From NCBI GenBank assembly GCA_028287115.1, contig JAQBQF010000315.1, positions 1 to 48,950 on the forward strand: a stretch of DNA of 48,950 nt. Direction: 5' to 3'. The notes beneath the pieces are model-generated. The model did not search any database. It saw nothing but the letters and a program-made list of their open reading frames with translations, and had not been told where the DNA came from. The translations under genes and the position numbers were made by a program. The stretch's first letter is position 1; every line of letters starts with the position of its first letter. The DNA comes from Myxococcales bacterium. Its GTDB lineage: Bacteria; Myxococcota_A; Polyangia; Haliangiales; Haliangiaceae. Of this stretch, positions 1-8,748 are shown one piece after another.

Positions 1-1
1 G

Positions 2-112
2 GCCTATCGCGATGCGCGCGACGGCTGGCTTGTCGGTCGTCCCGTCGGGTTTCCGCTAGGCACCTATTGGCTCAAGAAGTTCGCCAACGTCCCGCTTGCA
101 CCGCCGACCTGA
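2..112 (+). CDS. C-terminal end of a truncated gene, possibly a transposase
   Basis: An open frame enters the window from the left edge and stops at the TGA at 110-112, giving 36 residues. The sequence around residues 18-30 (PVGFPLGTYWLKKFANVP) looks like the C-terminal tail I associate with Y1/REP-associated transposase-like proteins of myxobacteria. That match is from memory and weak. Nothing upstream is visible, so domain content, start and operon context are unknown. Being coding is supported mainly by the uninterrupted frame and a composition unlike the noisy sequence after the stop. Confidence 0.4.
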   Translation, partial: AYRDARDGWLVGRPVGFPLGTYWLKKFANVPLAPPT

Positions 113-545
113 TCGGAACCGAACCACTCTCGCAGGTAGCGCTCAAGCGAAGCTCCAATTTCGCTTTCGAGCGTGGCTACTGCATTCCGGATCTGCAGCA
201 TCGAGATCGCGCTCGCATCGTAAACCGTTGGGTGCTGTTGCCCGACGTCGAGCGTGAGGACCTCTTCGCAAGTCGCCTCGAGCGTAACAACTCTCGGTCG
301 GGCTCCCCCCAGCGTAACAACTCTCGGTCGGGCTCCCCCTCGGTCGGGCTCCCCCCCGTGCCCCCCAGTGCAGGGCTGTTCTTACCAGTTCAACAATCCC
401 GGCGACATCACCTCGGAGTACGACGTCGCTTGCGAGTGAGTTGCCCGGTTACTTCGCGATCTGTCTTCGCCGCGCGCGCCGACGCGGGACTTGTGTGACG
501 GAGGGGACATCGCCTTCGCCGAACGGCCTCGGCTATCCGCGCGCG
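113..545. other. Gene-poor stretch with a tandem repeat and a possible gene remnant
   Basis: No convincing complete gene lies here. A plus-strand frame ending at the TAG-free stop near 439 finishes with GCSYQFNNPGDIT followed by an acidic tail. This reads like the C-terminus of a secreted protein, but its upstream part is only the translated tandem repeat. It may be a decayed 3' remnant. The rest shows mixed frames with no ribosome-binding site or conserved motif. Confidence 0.4.
281..356. repeat. 30-bp tandem direct repeat, 2.5 copies
   Basis: Copy 1 spans 281-310 and copy 2 spans 311-340. They are identical except at the last base (c versus t). A partial third copy, 339-356, repeats only the CTCGGTCGGGCTCCCCC part. 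There is no spacer between copies, so this is a tandem duplication and not a CRISPR. It lies in the non-coding stretch beside the possible gene remnant. Confidence 0.9.
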
Positions 546-1514
546 TCACGCTTCGGCGACGTCGAGAAGCACCTTGCCACCACGGAGGGTGTGCTCGACG
601 GCTTTCTTGATCTCTGACAGGCGGTAGACCGCCGCAATGGGGACCTTGACTCCCTCGGCGACCAGCCTCGCCGCTTCCTCGATCGCCGCCGGGATCTTGC
701 GCTCCCATTGCGGGTGCCCCATGAAGAAGCCCTTCACGGTGATCTGCCTGAAGATCACGGTGAGCGGATCGAGGACCATCGGGGAGCCGCTCATCGCGGA
801 GTAGGCCACCAGGGTGCCGCCCGGCGCAAGGAGCGACGCGAGCACGCCGGTCGCCGTACCGCCGACGCCATCGAGCGCAAGGCGGATCCTGCCGCTACCG
901 ACCGCCTTCTTGATCTCCTCGGTCACCTCCGGGCCGTCGATGACGACCACATCGCCGCCGGCGGCTTGCAAGTCGGTCACGAGGTCCGCGCGCCGAACGA
1001 TGTTTACGGTCCTCAGGCCACGTGTCTTCGCGAATGCAATCACCCAACGCCCCACGCCCGAGTTGGCCGCATTCTGTAGGACGAAGTCACCGCGATTCAA
1101 ATCGACGTAGTCGCTGAGCAGGAGCGACGCGGTCGGCGGATTGATCGCTAGCATCGCGAGCTGTTTCGGATCCGCTACCCGCGGCAACGCAAAGAGGTCC
1201 CCGGCCGGGATGACCATGCGCTCGCGCCAAACCCAGCTCGAACGTGGAGGAACGACGCGGTCGCCGACCGCGACGTTGGTGACGCCGGGACCGACCGCGA
1301 GCACGCGCCCGACCCCTTCATTACCGATAACCGACGGAAGCTCCGGGCGAAGCGGATAGATGCCCCGCGCCACCAGCAGGTCGTTCGGGTTGATGGGCGA
1401 GTACTCGATCGCCACCAGCACCTCGTTCGCATTGGGCGCCTTCGGCTCCGGGACGTCGACCATGCGGAGACCGTCGATTGGATTGCCGTACACCGAAAGA
1501 TGAATTGCTCGCAT
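546..1514 (-). CDS. Zinc-free MDR-family NAD(P)H:quinone oxidoreductase-like protein
   Basis: A 322-aa medium-chain dehydrogenase/reductase. The N-terminal GroES-like half contains PINPNDLLVARG and a PSVIGNEGVGRV motif typical of quinone/crotonyl reductases. The C-terminal half is a Rossmann domain with NSGVGRW in the nucleotide-binding loop. No cysteine cluster for structural or catalytic zinc is visible, which fits the quinone oxidoreductase/MECR-like branch. The ATG at 1514 is preferred over an upstream in-frame start at 1592 because GGAGA lies a few bases before it and the extra residues are not conserved-looking. Likely role: NAD(P)H-dependent reduction of a quinone or enone in the cytosol; the substrate cannot be read. 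It is divergent from the Omp85-like gene across about 290 bp with no other gene seen. Confidence 0.9.
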   Translation of the reverse strand: MRAIHLSVYGNPIDGLRMVDVPEPKAPNANEVLVAIEYSPINPNDLLVARGIYPLRPELPSVIGNEGVGRVLAVGPGVTNVAVGDRVVPPRSSWVWRERMVIPAGDLFALPRVADPKQLAMLAINPPTASLLLSDYVDLNRGDFVLQNAANSGVGRWVIAFAKTRGLRTVNIVRRADLVTDLQAAGGDVVVIDGPEVTEEIKKAVGSGRIRLALDGVGGTATGVLASLLAPGGTLVAYSAMSGSPMVLDPLTVIFRQITVKGFFMGHPQWERKIPAAIEEAARLVAEGVKVPIAAVYRLSEIKKAVEHTLRGGKVLLDVAEA

Positions 1515-1802
1515 TTGATTTCTCCAATCCGGGACGCTGCCCCGTTCGTGCGGTCCGAAGAGATGGCCTGGGAGATGTGAAGGGTGATGCAAGCGCGAGC
1601 CCCCGCCCCGATCAGCAGCGTGCGCGCGTCGCCGCTCAGTTCCAGTTCAAGCTCAGTTACTGGTCGTGAGCATCGCGGCGTAGCTGCTCTGCTCGGGGGA
1701 TGAGCAACACATGGGTCTCGCGCGCTCGCGATTCGCGTGGAGTGGCTGCGAAACAGGCGGCACCTCCATTGCACACGCGAAGTGCGCCCGCCGAAGGCCA
1801 TC

Positions 1803-3251
1803 ATGAAATCTCTTATGTTCGTGATGATTGCCGCGCGCGTTGCGGCGGCAAACCCGGATCCCGCGGTGATCTCACCTGGACCGCCGGCCGAGCCGGTACG
1901 CACCGTGCCGCGGCCGGTCGCCGCCGAAGACGTCTCGGGGGCGCCACTCCCCGGCGACGAGAGCGGGCGTGTCGACGCGGGCGATGGCGGTGATTCGAGC
2001 TCGCGGCGGTTCGCGCGCGGCGCGTTGTTCGTGCCGCGTAGCCTGCTCTACATCCTGTTGTTTCCGGTCGGGCGCGCGATCTGGGCAGAAGAGCGCTACG
2101 ACCTGCAGCGGCGCTGGAAACGCACCTTCTACAACCAAGACCAAACGATCGGTGTCTATCCATACCTCTGGTACGAGACCGGCTTCGGCGCGACCGCCGG
2201 AGCGCGGTTCTTCTACAAGAACGTGTTCGGCGCGGACGAGGAACTGGGGCTATTGGCGATGTACGGCGGCCACTACTTCAGCGATCTCGACGGATCGTTT
2301 CGCACCGGCCATCGGCTCGGCGATCGGCTCGAGCTCGAGGTCTTCGGGAGGTACCTTCATCGGCCACGCGACTTCTTCTTCGGCATCGGCAACGGCAGCA
2401 AGATCGACGCCCCGCTCCCGGTGCCGATCGATCCGCTGACGAATACCGCTGCGGTCGAGACGCGGTTCAAAGAGCGGCTCGGTCGCGTGGCGGCGATCGC
2501 CGACGTGCGGCTGTGGGACGTGCTCTACCTGCGTGCTGGAGGAGCGTTCTCCGACTACAAGTTCGGCCTGAGCAGTACGGGACCTGCGATCGACCAGGTC
2601 TACGATCCGAACGCCCTCATCGGCTTCGGCGGCTATCGCGACGCCTACACCGAAGGCCAGCTGGTGTGGAATAGCCGCGACTACGTGTCCCCGTTCGAAC
2701 CGGCGCCGCTGTTTTCGGTGGGATCGCTCGCGGCCGTGTACGGCGGGCGAAGGTTCCGCATCGGGTCGGGGTCGGGCTCGGGGTCGGGGTCGGACTACTG
2801 GCGCTACGGGATCGATCTCCAGCGGTTCTTCCGGATCGGCCAGGGGCCGCGCGTGTTGTCGCTCCGCCTCCATGGCGAGGCGGTCAGCGGCTCGATCGTC
2901 GACGTGCCGTTCAACGAGCTGCCGCGGCTCGGAGGCACCATCTATCTGCGCGGTTACCAAGTCGATCGATTTCGCGATCGCGTCGCTGCCGTCGGCTCGG
3001 TCGAATACTTGTGGGATCTCTCGCGGTATCTGGCGAGCAGCGTGTTCGTCGATGTCGGCCGCGTGTATCCGTCGTTCGAAGACCTCAGCGCCCACGGTCT
3101 GCGTGTCGGCTTCGGCGTCTCGTTTCAGCTCCACACGATCACTTCCTTCCTCGGAAGCTTGAGCATCGCTACCTCGAAGGACGGCGGCGTGTTCGTGAAC
3201 GTGCTGTTCGATCCGGTCTACCTGATCCACGAGAGAGTGAGGCGGCGATGA
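1803..3251 (+). CDS. Omp85/BamA-like surface antigen, outer-membrane barrel
   Basis: A 482-aa predicted exported protein. The N-terminus (MKSLMFVMIAARVAAA) resembles a short signal peptide, followed by a Pro-rich linker. From about residue 90 on, alternating aromatic/polar strands suggest a beta-barrel. A GTIYLRGYQVDRF segment near residues 378-390 matches the Omp85 RGY/RGF loop, and FVDVGRVYPSF follows as expected for the barrel end. POTRA domains are not obvious, so this resembles the short surface-antigen (D15) branch. Start at 1803 is chosen over 1737 because the signal peptide begins there. The TGA overlaps the next ATG (ATGA), so the two genes are translationally coupled. A five-unit GS repeat lies in a predicted loop. 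The role in transport or insertion is inferred. Confidence 0.85.
   Translation: MKSLMFVMIAARVAAANPDPAVISPGPPAEPVRTVPRPVAAEDVSGAPLPGDESGRVDAGDGGDSSSRRFARGALFVPRSLLYILLFPVGRAIWAEERYDLQRRWKRTFYNQDQTIGVYPYLWYETGFGATAGARFFYKNVFGADEELGLLAMYGGHYFSDLDGSFRTGHRLGDRLELEVFGRYLHRPRDFFFGIGNGSKIDAPLPVPIDPLTNTAAVETRFKERLGRVAAIADVRLWDVLYLRAGGAFSDYKFGLSSTGPAIDQVYDPNALIGFGGYRDAYTEGQLVWNSRDYVSPFEPAPLFSVGSLAAVYGGRRFRIGSGSGSGSGSDYWRYGIDLQRFFRIGQGPRVLSLRLHGEAVSGSIVDVPFNELPRLGGTIYLRGYQVDRFRDRVAAVGSVEYLWDLSRYLASSVFVDVGRVYPSFEDLSAHGLRVGFGVSFQLHTITSFLGSLSIATSKDGGVFVNVLFDPVYLIHERVRRR
2763..2792 (+). repeat. In-frame 6-bp microsatellite coding Gly-Ser repeats
   Basis: Five GGN-TCG units encode GSGSGSGSGS inside the Omp85-like gene. 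The unit is six bases, so expansion or contraction keeps the frame and only lengthens a predicted loop between strands. Confidence 0.85.
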
Positions 3252-4912
3252 AGTTGAGGTGCAAGACATGGCTGCTCGCGGTGATGGCCGGATGCGCCGC
3301 GCGCTCGCACGGTCCCGCGATCCGGTTCGCGAACGTTCCTGCGGTGACGGTCGTCGACGACCGGCGCGACGTGCCCGCACCACCGGAGAACCGCCGGTTC
3401 CTGCTGAACACCTATTACTTCGATCAATTCCAGCGCCGCCTGACGCGTTCTCTCGAGGTTCATCGGTCTCAGCGCGCGCGTGGCGTCAACGCGCTCGACG
3501 AGGTCCCGAGCTCGACGTGGTTCACGAACCGGATCGGAGCTCGCGATCTCACACCCGACGAGCTGCGCGTCGGTCCGGTGACGATGGAGAGCCCGGAGCT
3601 TCACAAGCCGTGGACGGTACACTCGACGAAGCCCCCCGAGATCGAGCAGCGGATCCGGATCACCGACGCGCGTGGCATCGAGTTTCTGCTGAAGTTCGAT
3701 ACGCCCGGCATTCCCGAGGCGGAGACCGCGGCGCAGGTCATCGTCGGCAGGCTGCTGTGGGCCTGTGGATACAACGTGCCGGAGGACACCGTCGTGTACT
3801 TCCGGCCTCGCGATCTCGTGCTCGCGCGCGACGCGGTGATCGACGATCCGATCGGTAAGGAGCCGCTCGATGGCCAGGAGCTCGAGCGCAGGCTGGCCGA
3901 GCTCGACAAGACTCCGGACGGGCAGCTTCGCGCGGTCGCATCGCGCTGGGTGCCCGGTCAAGGCGTCGGCGGTTTTCCGGGGGAGGGCGTGCGTGCCGAC
4001 GATCCGAACGATCGAATTCCCCACGAGCTGCGGCGCGACCTGCGCGGCGCGTATCCGATGTTCGCGTGGCTCGAGCATGGCGATATCCAGGAAGGTAACT
4101 TTCTCGACGTGTGGGTCGCGGATCCTCGCGATCGCCGCCGGCACTACCTCGAGCACTATCTGATCGATTTCGGTAAGGCGCTCGGCGTCATGGCGATCAC
4201 CGCGCACGATCCGCGGCGGGGGCACGAGCGCGTCGTCGACTTCCCGAAGATGGCAGGCTCGTTCGTGACGCTCGCGCTCCTCGCGCGCTCGTGGGAGGGA
4301 CGTTACCCACCGGCGCTGCGCGGTGTCGGTTTGTTCGAAGCTGCGTCTTACGATCCGGGTACGTGGGTGCCGGATGCGGCGTCCTACGCCCCCCTCCTGG
4401 CCGCGGATCGGTTCGACAAGCTGTGGGGCGCGAAGATCCTGGCGCGGTTCACGCGCGAGCAGATTCACGCGGCCGTCGAGCAGGGCAGGCTGTCGGATCC
4501 GCGCGCCGTCGAGTACATCACCGAGGTCTTGGTGGCTCGGCAGCGGGCGACCGCACGGTACTGGTTCTCTCAGACGAGCCCGCTGGATCGATTCGAGGCG
4601 ACGGCGTCCGACGGAGATCAGACGCTGTGCTTCGACGATCTGTTGATCGCGTCCCAGCTCGCGACGCCCGCGACCCGGTATGAGATCACCAGTTACGACC
4701 GCGACCAGCGGCCGATCGCGATGCGCTACGAGCTCGCCCCCGGGGCCCGCGGTCGCACGTGCGCGCCGCTGGCGCTCGCCGGCGGGTTCGACGGCTACAC
4801 GATCGTCCAGATCGTGACGTCGCGGCCCGAGTTCACGGGCACGACACGGGTCCACGTCGCACGCGATCCGAGCTCGAGCACGCCGCGCGTGATCGGCGTG
4901 TGGCGGCTGTGA
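3248..4912 (+). CDS. Lipoprotein with protein-kinase-like motifs, coupled to Omp85-like gene
   Basis: A 554-aa protein. LAVMAGC (lipobox Cys at residue 16) predicts lipidation and export. The body carries kinase-fold-like signposts in order: LLKFD around residues 147-151 with a candidate ATP-binding Lys149, HGDIQEGN at 277-284, and LIDFG at 305-309. The last two resemble the HxDxxxxN and DFG metal-binding motifs of protein and aminoglycoside kinases, and of HipA/CotH-like families. I do not recognise a named family. The ATG at 3248 overlaps the stop of the Omp85-like gene, so both are probably made together. The envelope location combined with kinase motifs is unusual; the protein could be an exported kinase-like enzyme or a catalytically dead fold. 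Motifs are seen; function is inference. Confidence 0.8.
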   Translation: MKLRCKTWLLAVMAGCAARSHGPAIRFANVPAVTVVDDRRDVPAPPENRRFLLNTYYFDQFQRRLTRSLEVHRSQRARGVNALDEVPSSTWFTNRIGARDLTPDELRVGPVTMESPELHKPWTVHSTKPPEIEQRIRITDARGIEFLLKFDTPGIPEAETAAQVIVGRLLWACGYNVPEDTVVYFRPRDLVLARDAVIDDPIGKEPLDGQELERRLAELDKTPDGQLRAVASRWVPGQGVGGFPGEGVRADDPNDRIPHELRRDLRGAYPMFAWLEHGDIQEGNFLDVWVADPRDRRRHYLEHYLIDFGKALGVMAITAHDPRRGHERVVDFPKMAGSFVTLALLARSWEGRYPPALRGVGLFEAASYDPGTWVPDAASYAPLLAADRFDKLWGAKILARFTREQIHAAVEQGRLSDPRAVEYITEVLVARQRATARYWFSQTSPLDRFEATASDGDQTLCFDDLLIASQLATPATRYEITSYDRDQRPIAMRYELAPGARGRTCAPLALAGGFDGYTIVQIVTSRPEFTGTTRVHVARDPSSSTPRVIGVWRL

Positions 4913-5161
4913 TCGGGCATGACCCGTTGTTGATCCCCGCGCAGCGAAGTCTTGCGCGCTGATAGAGACCCCGGCGGCTGCCGCGGACACCTGGCGGGAT
5001 CCAACGGGCGTGCCATCGCGCGCCACCAGTGTCAGAAACACGGGGTTGAAGCCGGTATTGCCGAAGAAGGCGATGTTGTCGCCGGCAAGTTGGGTTTGTC
5101 CGTGACCGCTGACGGGGATCTCGAGCGTTCGCGGTGCACCGTCTGGCGCGAGCTCGCGCAT
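4913..5161 (-). pseudogene. Possible minus-strand gene remnant, C-terminal part lost
   Basis: Reading leftwards from an ATG at 5161, the minus strand translates to about 80 residues that look protein-like. They include GDNIAFFGNTGFNPVFLTLV, followed by ARDGTPVGSRQVSAA. The frame then runs straight into the antisense of the upstream lipoprotein gene with no stop at a sensible place. This suggests a truncated gene whose 3' end has been lost. No family is recognised. It could instead be a chance open frame in GC-rich DNA. Confidence 0.3.
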
Positions 5162-5692
5162 GTACTCTGCTGAGACACGACCCAGCGACGAGCAGGTGGT
5201 CGCGATCCCACAAGCGCGCAGTGTTGAAGCGGCTAGACGCGATGACCCTCGTGTCGGACTTCGCTTTTGCGGCCGGCCCTTTCGCCGCGCGCGTCGGTTT
5301 CGGCTGCGCGCGCTTATCTCTGTCGCTCTCGGATCGAGGCGAGGAATCGAGGAGGAACCGGCTCTCTCGGCTCTCTCGGATCGACCAACGCTTGCTGCCT
5401 CGAACATCGAGTCGACTCCCCTCACCCTGTTACTTGCGAAAACCTCAACCGACGAGCGACCCAACCCACGAAGCGCTCCTGGCTCGCCGATCTGAACATT
5501 GTTCCGATCGTGCACCCAGGTGCGCCGGTACCAACGGATCAGTACGGGCGATCAGGACCTGCGTCTGTACAACCCCATCGAGCGGGGGGAGACTCCCACC
5601 CGTTGGCCATCCTGATCCATCCTGCGAACCGATGGTCACTGGATCCTACACGTGGTCGTGTCCTTGCAGCCGCTGCACACCGGAGGCCCTGA
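5162..5692. other. Intergenic stretch without a recognisable gene
   Basis: I see no supported gene. Short in-frame runs on both strands lack ribosome-binding sites and conserved motifs. A 9-bp direct repeat (ggctctctc twice, near 5360-5378) is present. The right end holds the ribosome-binding site of the beta-helix lipoprotein gene. Confidence 0.5.
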
Positions 5693-7180
5693 ATGAAACC
5701 CGATGTCGCCCGACGATCCCGCACCTCACTGCTTGTCGCCTTGCTGCTTGGTGCTCCTGCGATCTTGGGAGGCGCTGGATGCAGGGATACGACGGACGTG
5801 GCAGGCACCGACGCGGGCTCGACCAGCGATGGGCCGAACGACATGGGGCAAGGCGAAGCGGCTGCGTGCACCGATCTCGTGCCCGCGGTGCCGGCGACCA
5901 GCGGGCCCGTCTACCACCTGTCGCCGAGTGGCAACGACAACAACAGCGGCTTGAGCGCGCAGACGGCCTTCGCGACGCTCGGCAAAGCGCTGCAGAACGC
6001 GACGCCCGGCACGCGCGTCCTTGTCGGTGCGGGCACCTACGCGACGACCGCTACGATCACCTTCTCGAACCTCAACGGCACGGCGGCCGAGCCGATCGTG
6101 ATCACGCCGGAGGCGGGGGCAAATCCTGTCTTCGACTTCACCGGCGCCACCGCCGTCGGCTACGCGGCGTTTGTGTTCAACAGCTGCTCCTACTTCTTCA
6201 TCGACGGGATCACGATCGCGCACTCGCCGAGAGGCATGAGCTTCAACAGCACCTCGTACATGACGCTCACGCGCTCCACCATCCACGACGTGCAGGGCGC
6301 CGCGATGGTGCTCACCGGTAACAACTTCGTCATCGCGGGCAACGAGACGTACAACACGGCGCTGTCGAACATGGCCGGCACGTCCACCGGCGGCTGGCCA
6401 GGCACCGTCGCCACCTGGTACGTGAACGGCACCACGCCGACGACGCACGTGAAGTTCCTGCAGAACCACATCCACGACGCCTGGGGCGAGTGCCTCATCG
6501 CGCTCTTCGCCGACGATGTCGACATCATCGACAACAACATCCACGACTGCTGGGCGGTGGGCGTCTACCTCGATCACGCCGCGAACGCCCGCGTCTCGCG
6601 GAACCGGCTGTACAATACGCAGCCAACGAAGTTCACCCATATGACCGGCCTCAGCATCGCGGACGAACCCTATTCGGCCTACGCGGCCACGCCGGAGACC
6701 AACCTCCTGATCGCCCAGAACAACTTCGGCACGGGGCTGAAGTACAACCTCAACCGCTGGGAGCCCGCCTCCTGGTCGAGCCCCGGCAACACCTGGTCGC
6801 ACCTCCACATCGTCTTCAACGTGTTCGAGGCCGCCCCGATCACCTGGACCAAGGTGTCCGGCGGAACCGCGCCGTCGGACGGCGTGATCGCGGGCAACAT
6901 CTTCCTCGGGAGCCCCAGCATCTCGATCGACGACGCCGCGACCGCCTGGTCGATCACGCAGAACGACTTCGTCGGCGGCGTGTCATCGCAGTTCGCGGGC
7001 AACGGCAACTTCAGCGCAACCCCGGCCTTCGTGGGCCCGACCGACGGCTCGACCCTCGCCGGGTTCGCCGTCACCAACGCTGCGGCGCTCGCGGTCGACT
7101 ATCGCGTCGAGGTCCCGCAAGACGCGCTCTGCGCCACGCGCACTCAGCCCAAGACCACCGCCGGTGCCTTGGGCCCCTGA
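5693..7180 (+). CDS. Right-handed parallel beta-helix lipoprotein
   Basis: A 495-aa protein with a type II signal peptide: a hydrophobic stretch, then LGGAGC with the lipidated Cys at residue 30. A low-complexity Asp/Ser/Thr linker follows. From about residue 75 the pattern YHLSPSGNDNNSG is typical of proteins opening with a DUF1565-like segment before a beta-helix. Repeated short units such as NHIHDAWGE, NNIHDCWAVG and NRLYNTQ are PbH1-type rungs. Such folds usually bind or cleave polysaccharides, but no catalytic residues can be assigned. GGAGG at 5682-5686 sits at good distance from the ATG, fixing the start. It stands alone, with a transposase remnant just downstream. Likely location: outer-membrane-anchored or surface. 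Confidence 0.88.
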   Translation: MKPDVARRSRTSLLVALLLGAPAILGGAGCRDTTDVAGTDAGSTSDGPNDMGQGEAAACTDLVPAVPATSGPVYHLSPSGNDNNSGLSAQTAFATLGKALQNATPGTRVLVGAGTYATTATITFSNLNGTAAEPIVITPEAGANPVFDFTGATAVGYAAFVFNSCSYFFIDGITIAHSPRGMSFNSTSYMTLTRSTIHDVQGAAMVLTGNNFVIAGNETYNTALSNMAGTSTGGWPGTVATWYVNGTTPTTHVKFLQNHIHDAWGECLIALFADDVDIIDNNIHDCWAVGVYLDHAANARVSRNRLYNTQPTKFTHMTGLSIADEPYSAYAATPETNLLIAQNNFGTGLKYNLNRWEPASWSSPGNTWSHLHIVFNVFEAAPITWTKVSGGTAPSDGVIAGNIFLGSPSISIDDAATAWSITQNDFVGGVSSQFAGNGNFSATPAFVGPTDGSTLAGFAVTNAAALAVDYRVEVPQDALCATRTQPKTTAGALGP

Positions 7181-7268
7181 TCCGCACCGAGGTCTAGATC
7201 ACCGAACGGTTAAGCCGCCATACGGCTAAGGCCGTGGCCTTGTTCGAGACTCTGTCGATGAGCCGCTT

Positions 7269-7735
7269 CTAGGTTTGGAGACCGGCGGCACGTCGAAGAT
7301 CGAAGGTGTTCTTGCGAACACCGCGATAACGGGCTCGCGGTCTCTGGCGACCGGCGATGTGGGCGAGTCGATGCTCGACGGGGACGCGTTCGCGGAGTTT
7401 GGCCCTGCCGCGGGGGTCGGCAAATGACCTGGCCCTTGTTTGCGAGGACGTGCTCGACGAAGTCGCTCGTGATGTAACTCCGGTCGATCAGGAGCTCGCT
7501 CACGTTGTGCCGCTCGACCCATGCCTCCAAATCGTCGAGTTGCTGCACGAGCATCTGCAACGCGCGCGCTTTCTCGGCCGGATCGGACCAGTCGACGTCG
7601 AGCCCTGCCTTGATACTCGGCATCATCAGCACTTCGGTGCCAGCCTTCTCGGCGACGGTCGTCGGCCGCCAACGAAGTAGCCGAGCCGCACAGCCAACAA
7701 GTTTGCGGGCCGCGTGCTTGAGCGGAGGGCAACTG
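7269..7735 (-). pseudogene. Decayed DDE transposase fragment
   Basis: The minus strand encodes transposase-like sequence in two frames. The first part includes GLDVDWSDPAEKARALQML and LLIDRSYITSDFVEHVLANK followed by GQVICRP. After the C5 run (plus-strand G run at 7412-7416) the match continues one frame over as RGRAKLRERVPVEHRLAHI, then RARYRGVRKNTFDLRRAA, ending at a TAG (7269-7271). One extra C in that run explains the frameshift. The VEHRLAHI segment resembles the region around the last acidic residue of IS1182/IS5-type DDE transposases. The N-terminal half is missing, and no terminal inverted repeats or target duplication were found. It cannot be active and marks an old insertion between the beta-helix gene and the ECF island. 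Confidence 0.75.
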
Positions 7736-7809
7736 TGGTTGCCCGTTTTCCTCCGAGGCTCGTGTATGGATCTTCCCCCGGTGCCGTTCCGGGGACTCGA
7801 TCCGAGTGT

Positions 7810-8616
7810 TTACATCGACTCGAGCGCCCACCCCACGGTGACCGTCACCTCGTGGTCCGGCATCACCGATTCGCGGCTTTGGCACCAGGTGCAGGTCCCG
7901 TGGTCATCGGTCGCAAGAATCTGACAGTCGTCATCACTCAGCACCAGAGCGGCGTGGACTCCGTCGGTCCGATAGGTCAGCCGTACTGCACTGAGCGCCA
8001 CCAGCTCGTTATCCGGATCGCTGGGGCTGGACCACCCGGCAAAGTTGATCGTGCCATACCGCAGATCCCAGGCGTCGCGCTCGGCAGCGTAGCGTTCCCA
8101 CTCCGCTTCGCTCGCACCTGATCCTGGCGGCGACAGGTACCTGGTGCCGAGCTCCAGAGCTCCATCGTGGTTCGCATCATCGTAGATCACGACGCTGGCG
8201 TGCAGCGTCGCCACCGAAGGGTCGGCGCCGGGCGGCACCTGAGCGCGCAACCCGTCGAGGAGCCCAGCAGGCGCCGCTGGAATCGCAAGCTCGACGTGGG
8301 TCGGCAGCGCATCGATCTTCTGAGACTCGATCTCGACCAGGTGTGCACCATGATCATCGACTACCTCGGCAACGAGACCGATTCTTGGTGAGCGTGGTGC
8401 GGCAACGCCAGGCACGACTGCCGCGGCCAACGCCAGCGTCTCGGGCACCGTGATCTCGGTCAGCTCGGCCGAGCTCGTCGGTGGGGGCCCGGTGAGGTCG
8501 GCGAGATCGCAGCGACCGTTGGACTGCCGCGTGATGACGTTTGTGTTCACGCGATCGGTGCACGACGGTGCGAGCGCGAGGACGAGCAAAGTGATAGTGA
8601 GGTGGCTTTGGGACAT
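7810..8616 (-). CDS. Lipoprotein of unknown function, in the ECF sigma island
   Basis: A 268-aa protein. A hydrophobic N-terminus ending LALAPSC predicts a lipoprotein with Cys at about residue 19. The mature part is acidic and rich in beta-strand-like segments, for example SVVIYDDANHDGALELGTRY, resembling secreted calcium-binding-like folds. A CTWC pair lies near the C-terminus. I recognise no family. GGAAG lies about eight bases before the ATG. Upstream, at 8723-8748, is a copy of the TGAAYGATC-N10-CGGGAAC element shared with two other genes here. A perfect CGGGTT/AACCCG hairpin (8667-8682) lies in the leader. This suggests co-regulation with the sigma factor operon, from which it is separated by 129 bp. 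Confidence 0.8.
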   Translation of the reverse strand: MSQSHLTITLLVLALAPSCTDRVNTNVITRQSNGRCDLADLTGPPPTSSAELTEITVPETLALAAAVVPGVAAPRSPRIGLVAEVVDDHGAHLVEIESQKIDALPTHVELAIPAAPAGLLDGLRAQVPPGADPSVATLHASVVIYDDANHDGALELGTRYLSPPGSGASEAEWERYAAERDAWDLRYGTINFAGWSSPSDPDNELVALSAVRLTYRTDGVHAALVLSDDDCQILATDDHGTCTWCQSRESVMPDHEVTVTVGWALESM

Positions 8617-8722
8617 TGTGTTGTCTTCCGTGGACGTAGAGCGTCCGGCAAGCGCGAACGAGGGCGCGGGTTATCAAACCCGGCGGAATCCGCGAACCGC
8701 GCACCACCGAGCTTGACTGCGT

Positions 8723-8748
8723 GTTCCCGATGCAGGGTCGATCGTTCA
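8723..8748 (-). promoter_or_regulatory. Shared element TGAACGATC-N10-CGGGAAC upstream of lipoprotein
   Basis: On the minus strand this site reads TGAACGATC, ten bases, CGGGAAC, about 106 nt before the ATG at 8616. Over 35 aligned positions it matches the site at 11085-11119 at 29. GGGAAC resembles the -35 of many ECF sigma promoters, so it may be read by the ECF factor encoded next door. It overlaps the 3' end of the anti-sigma-like gene. Confidence 0.55.

Noticed and set aside
281..356. CRISPR array
   Set aside because: Copies are directly adjacent with no spacers, and no cas genes are nearby.
3218..5515. 765-aa minus-strand open frame
   Set aside because: Most of it is antisense to the kinase-like lipoprotein gene; only the 4913-5161 part looks protein-like and is listed separately as a remnant.
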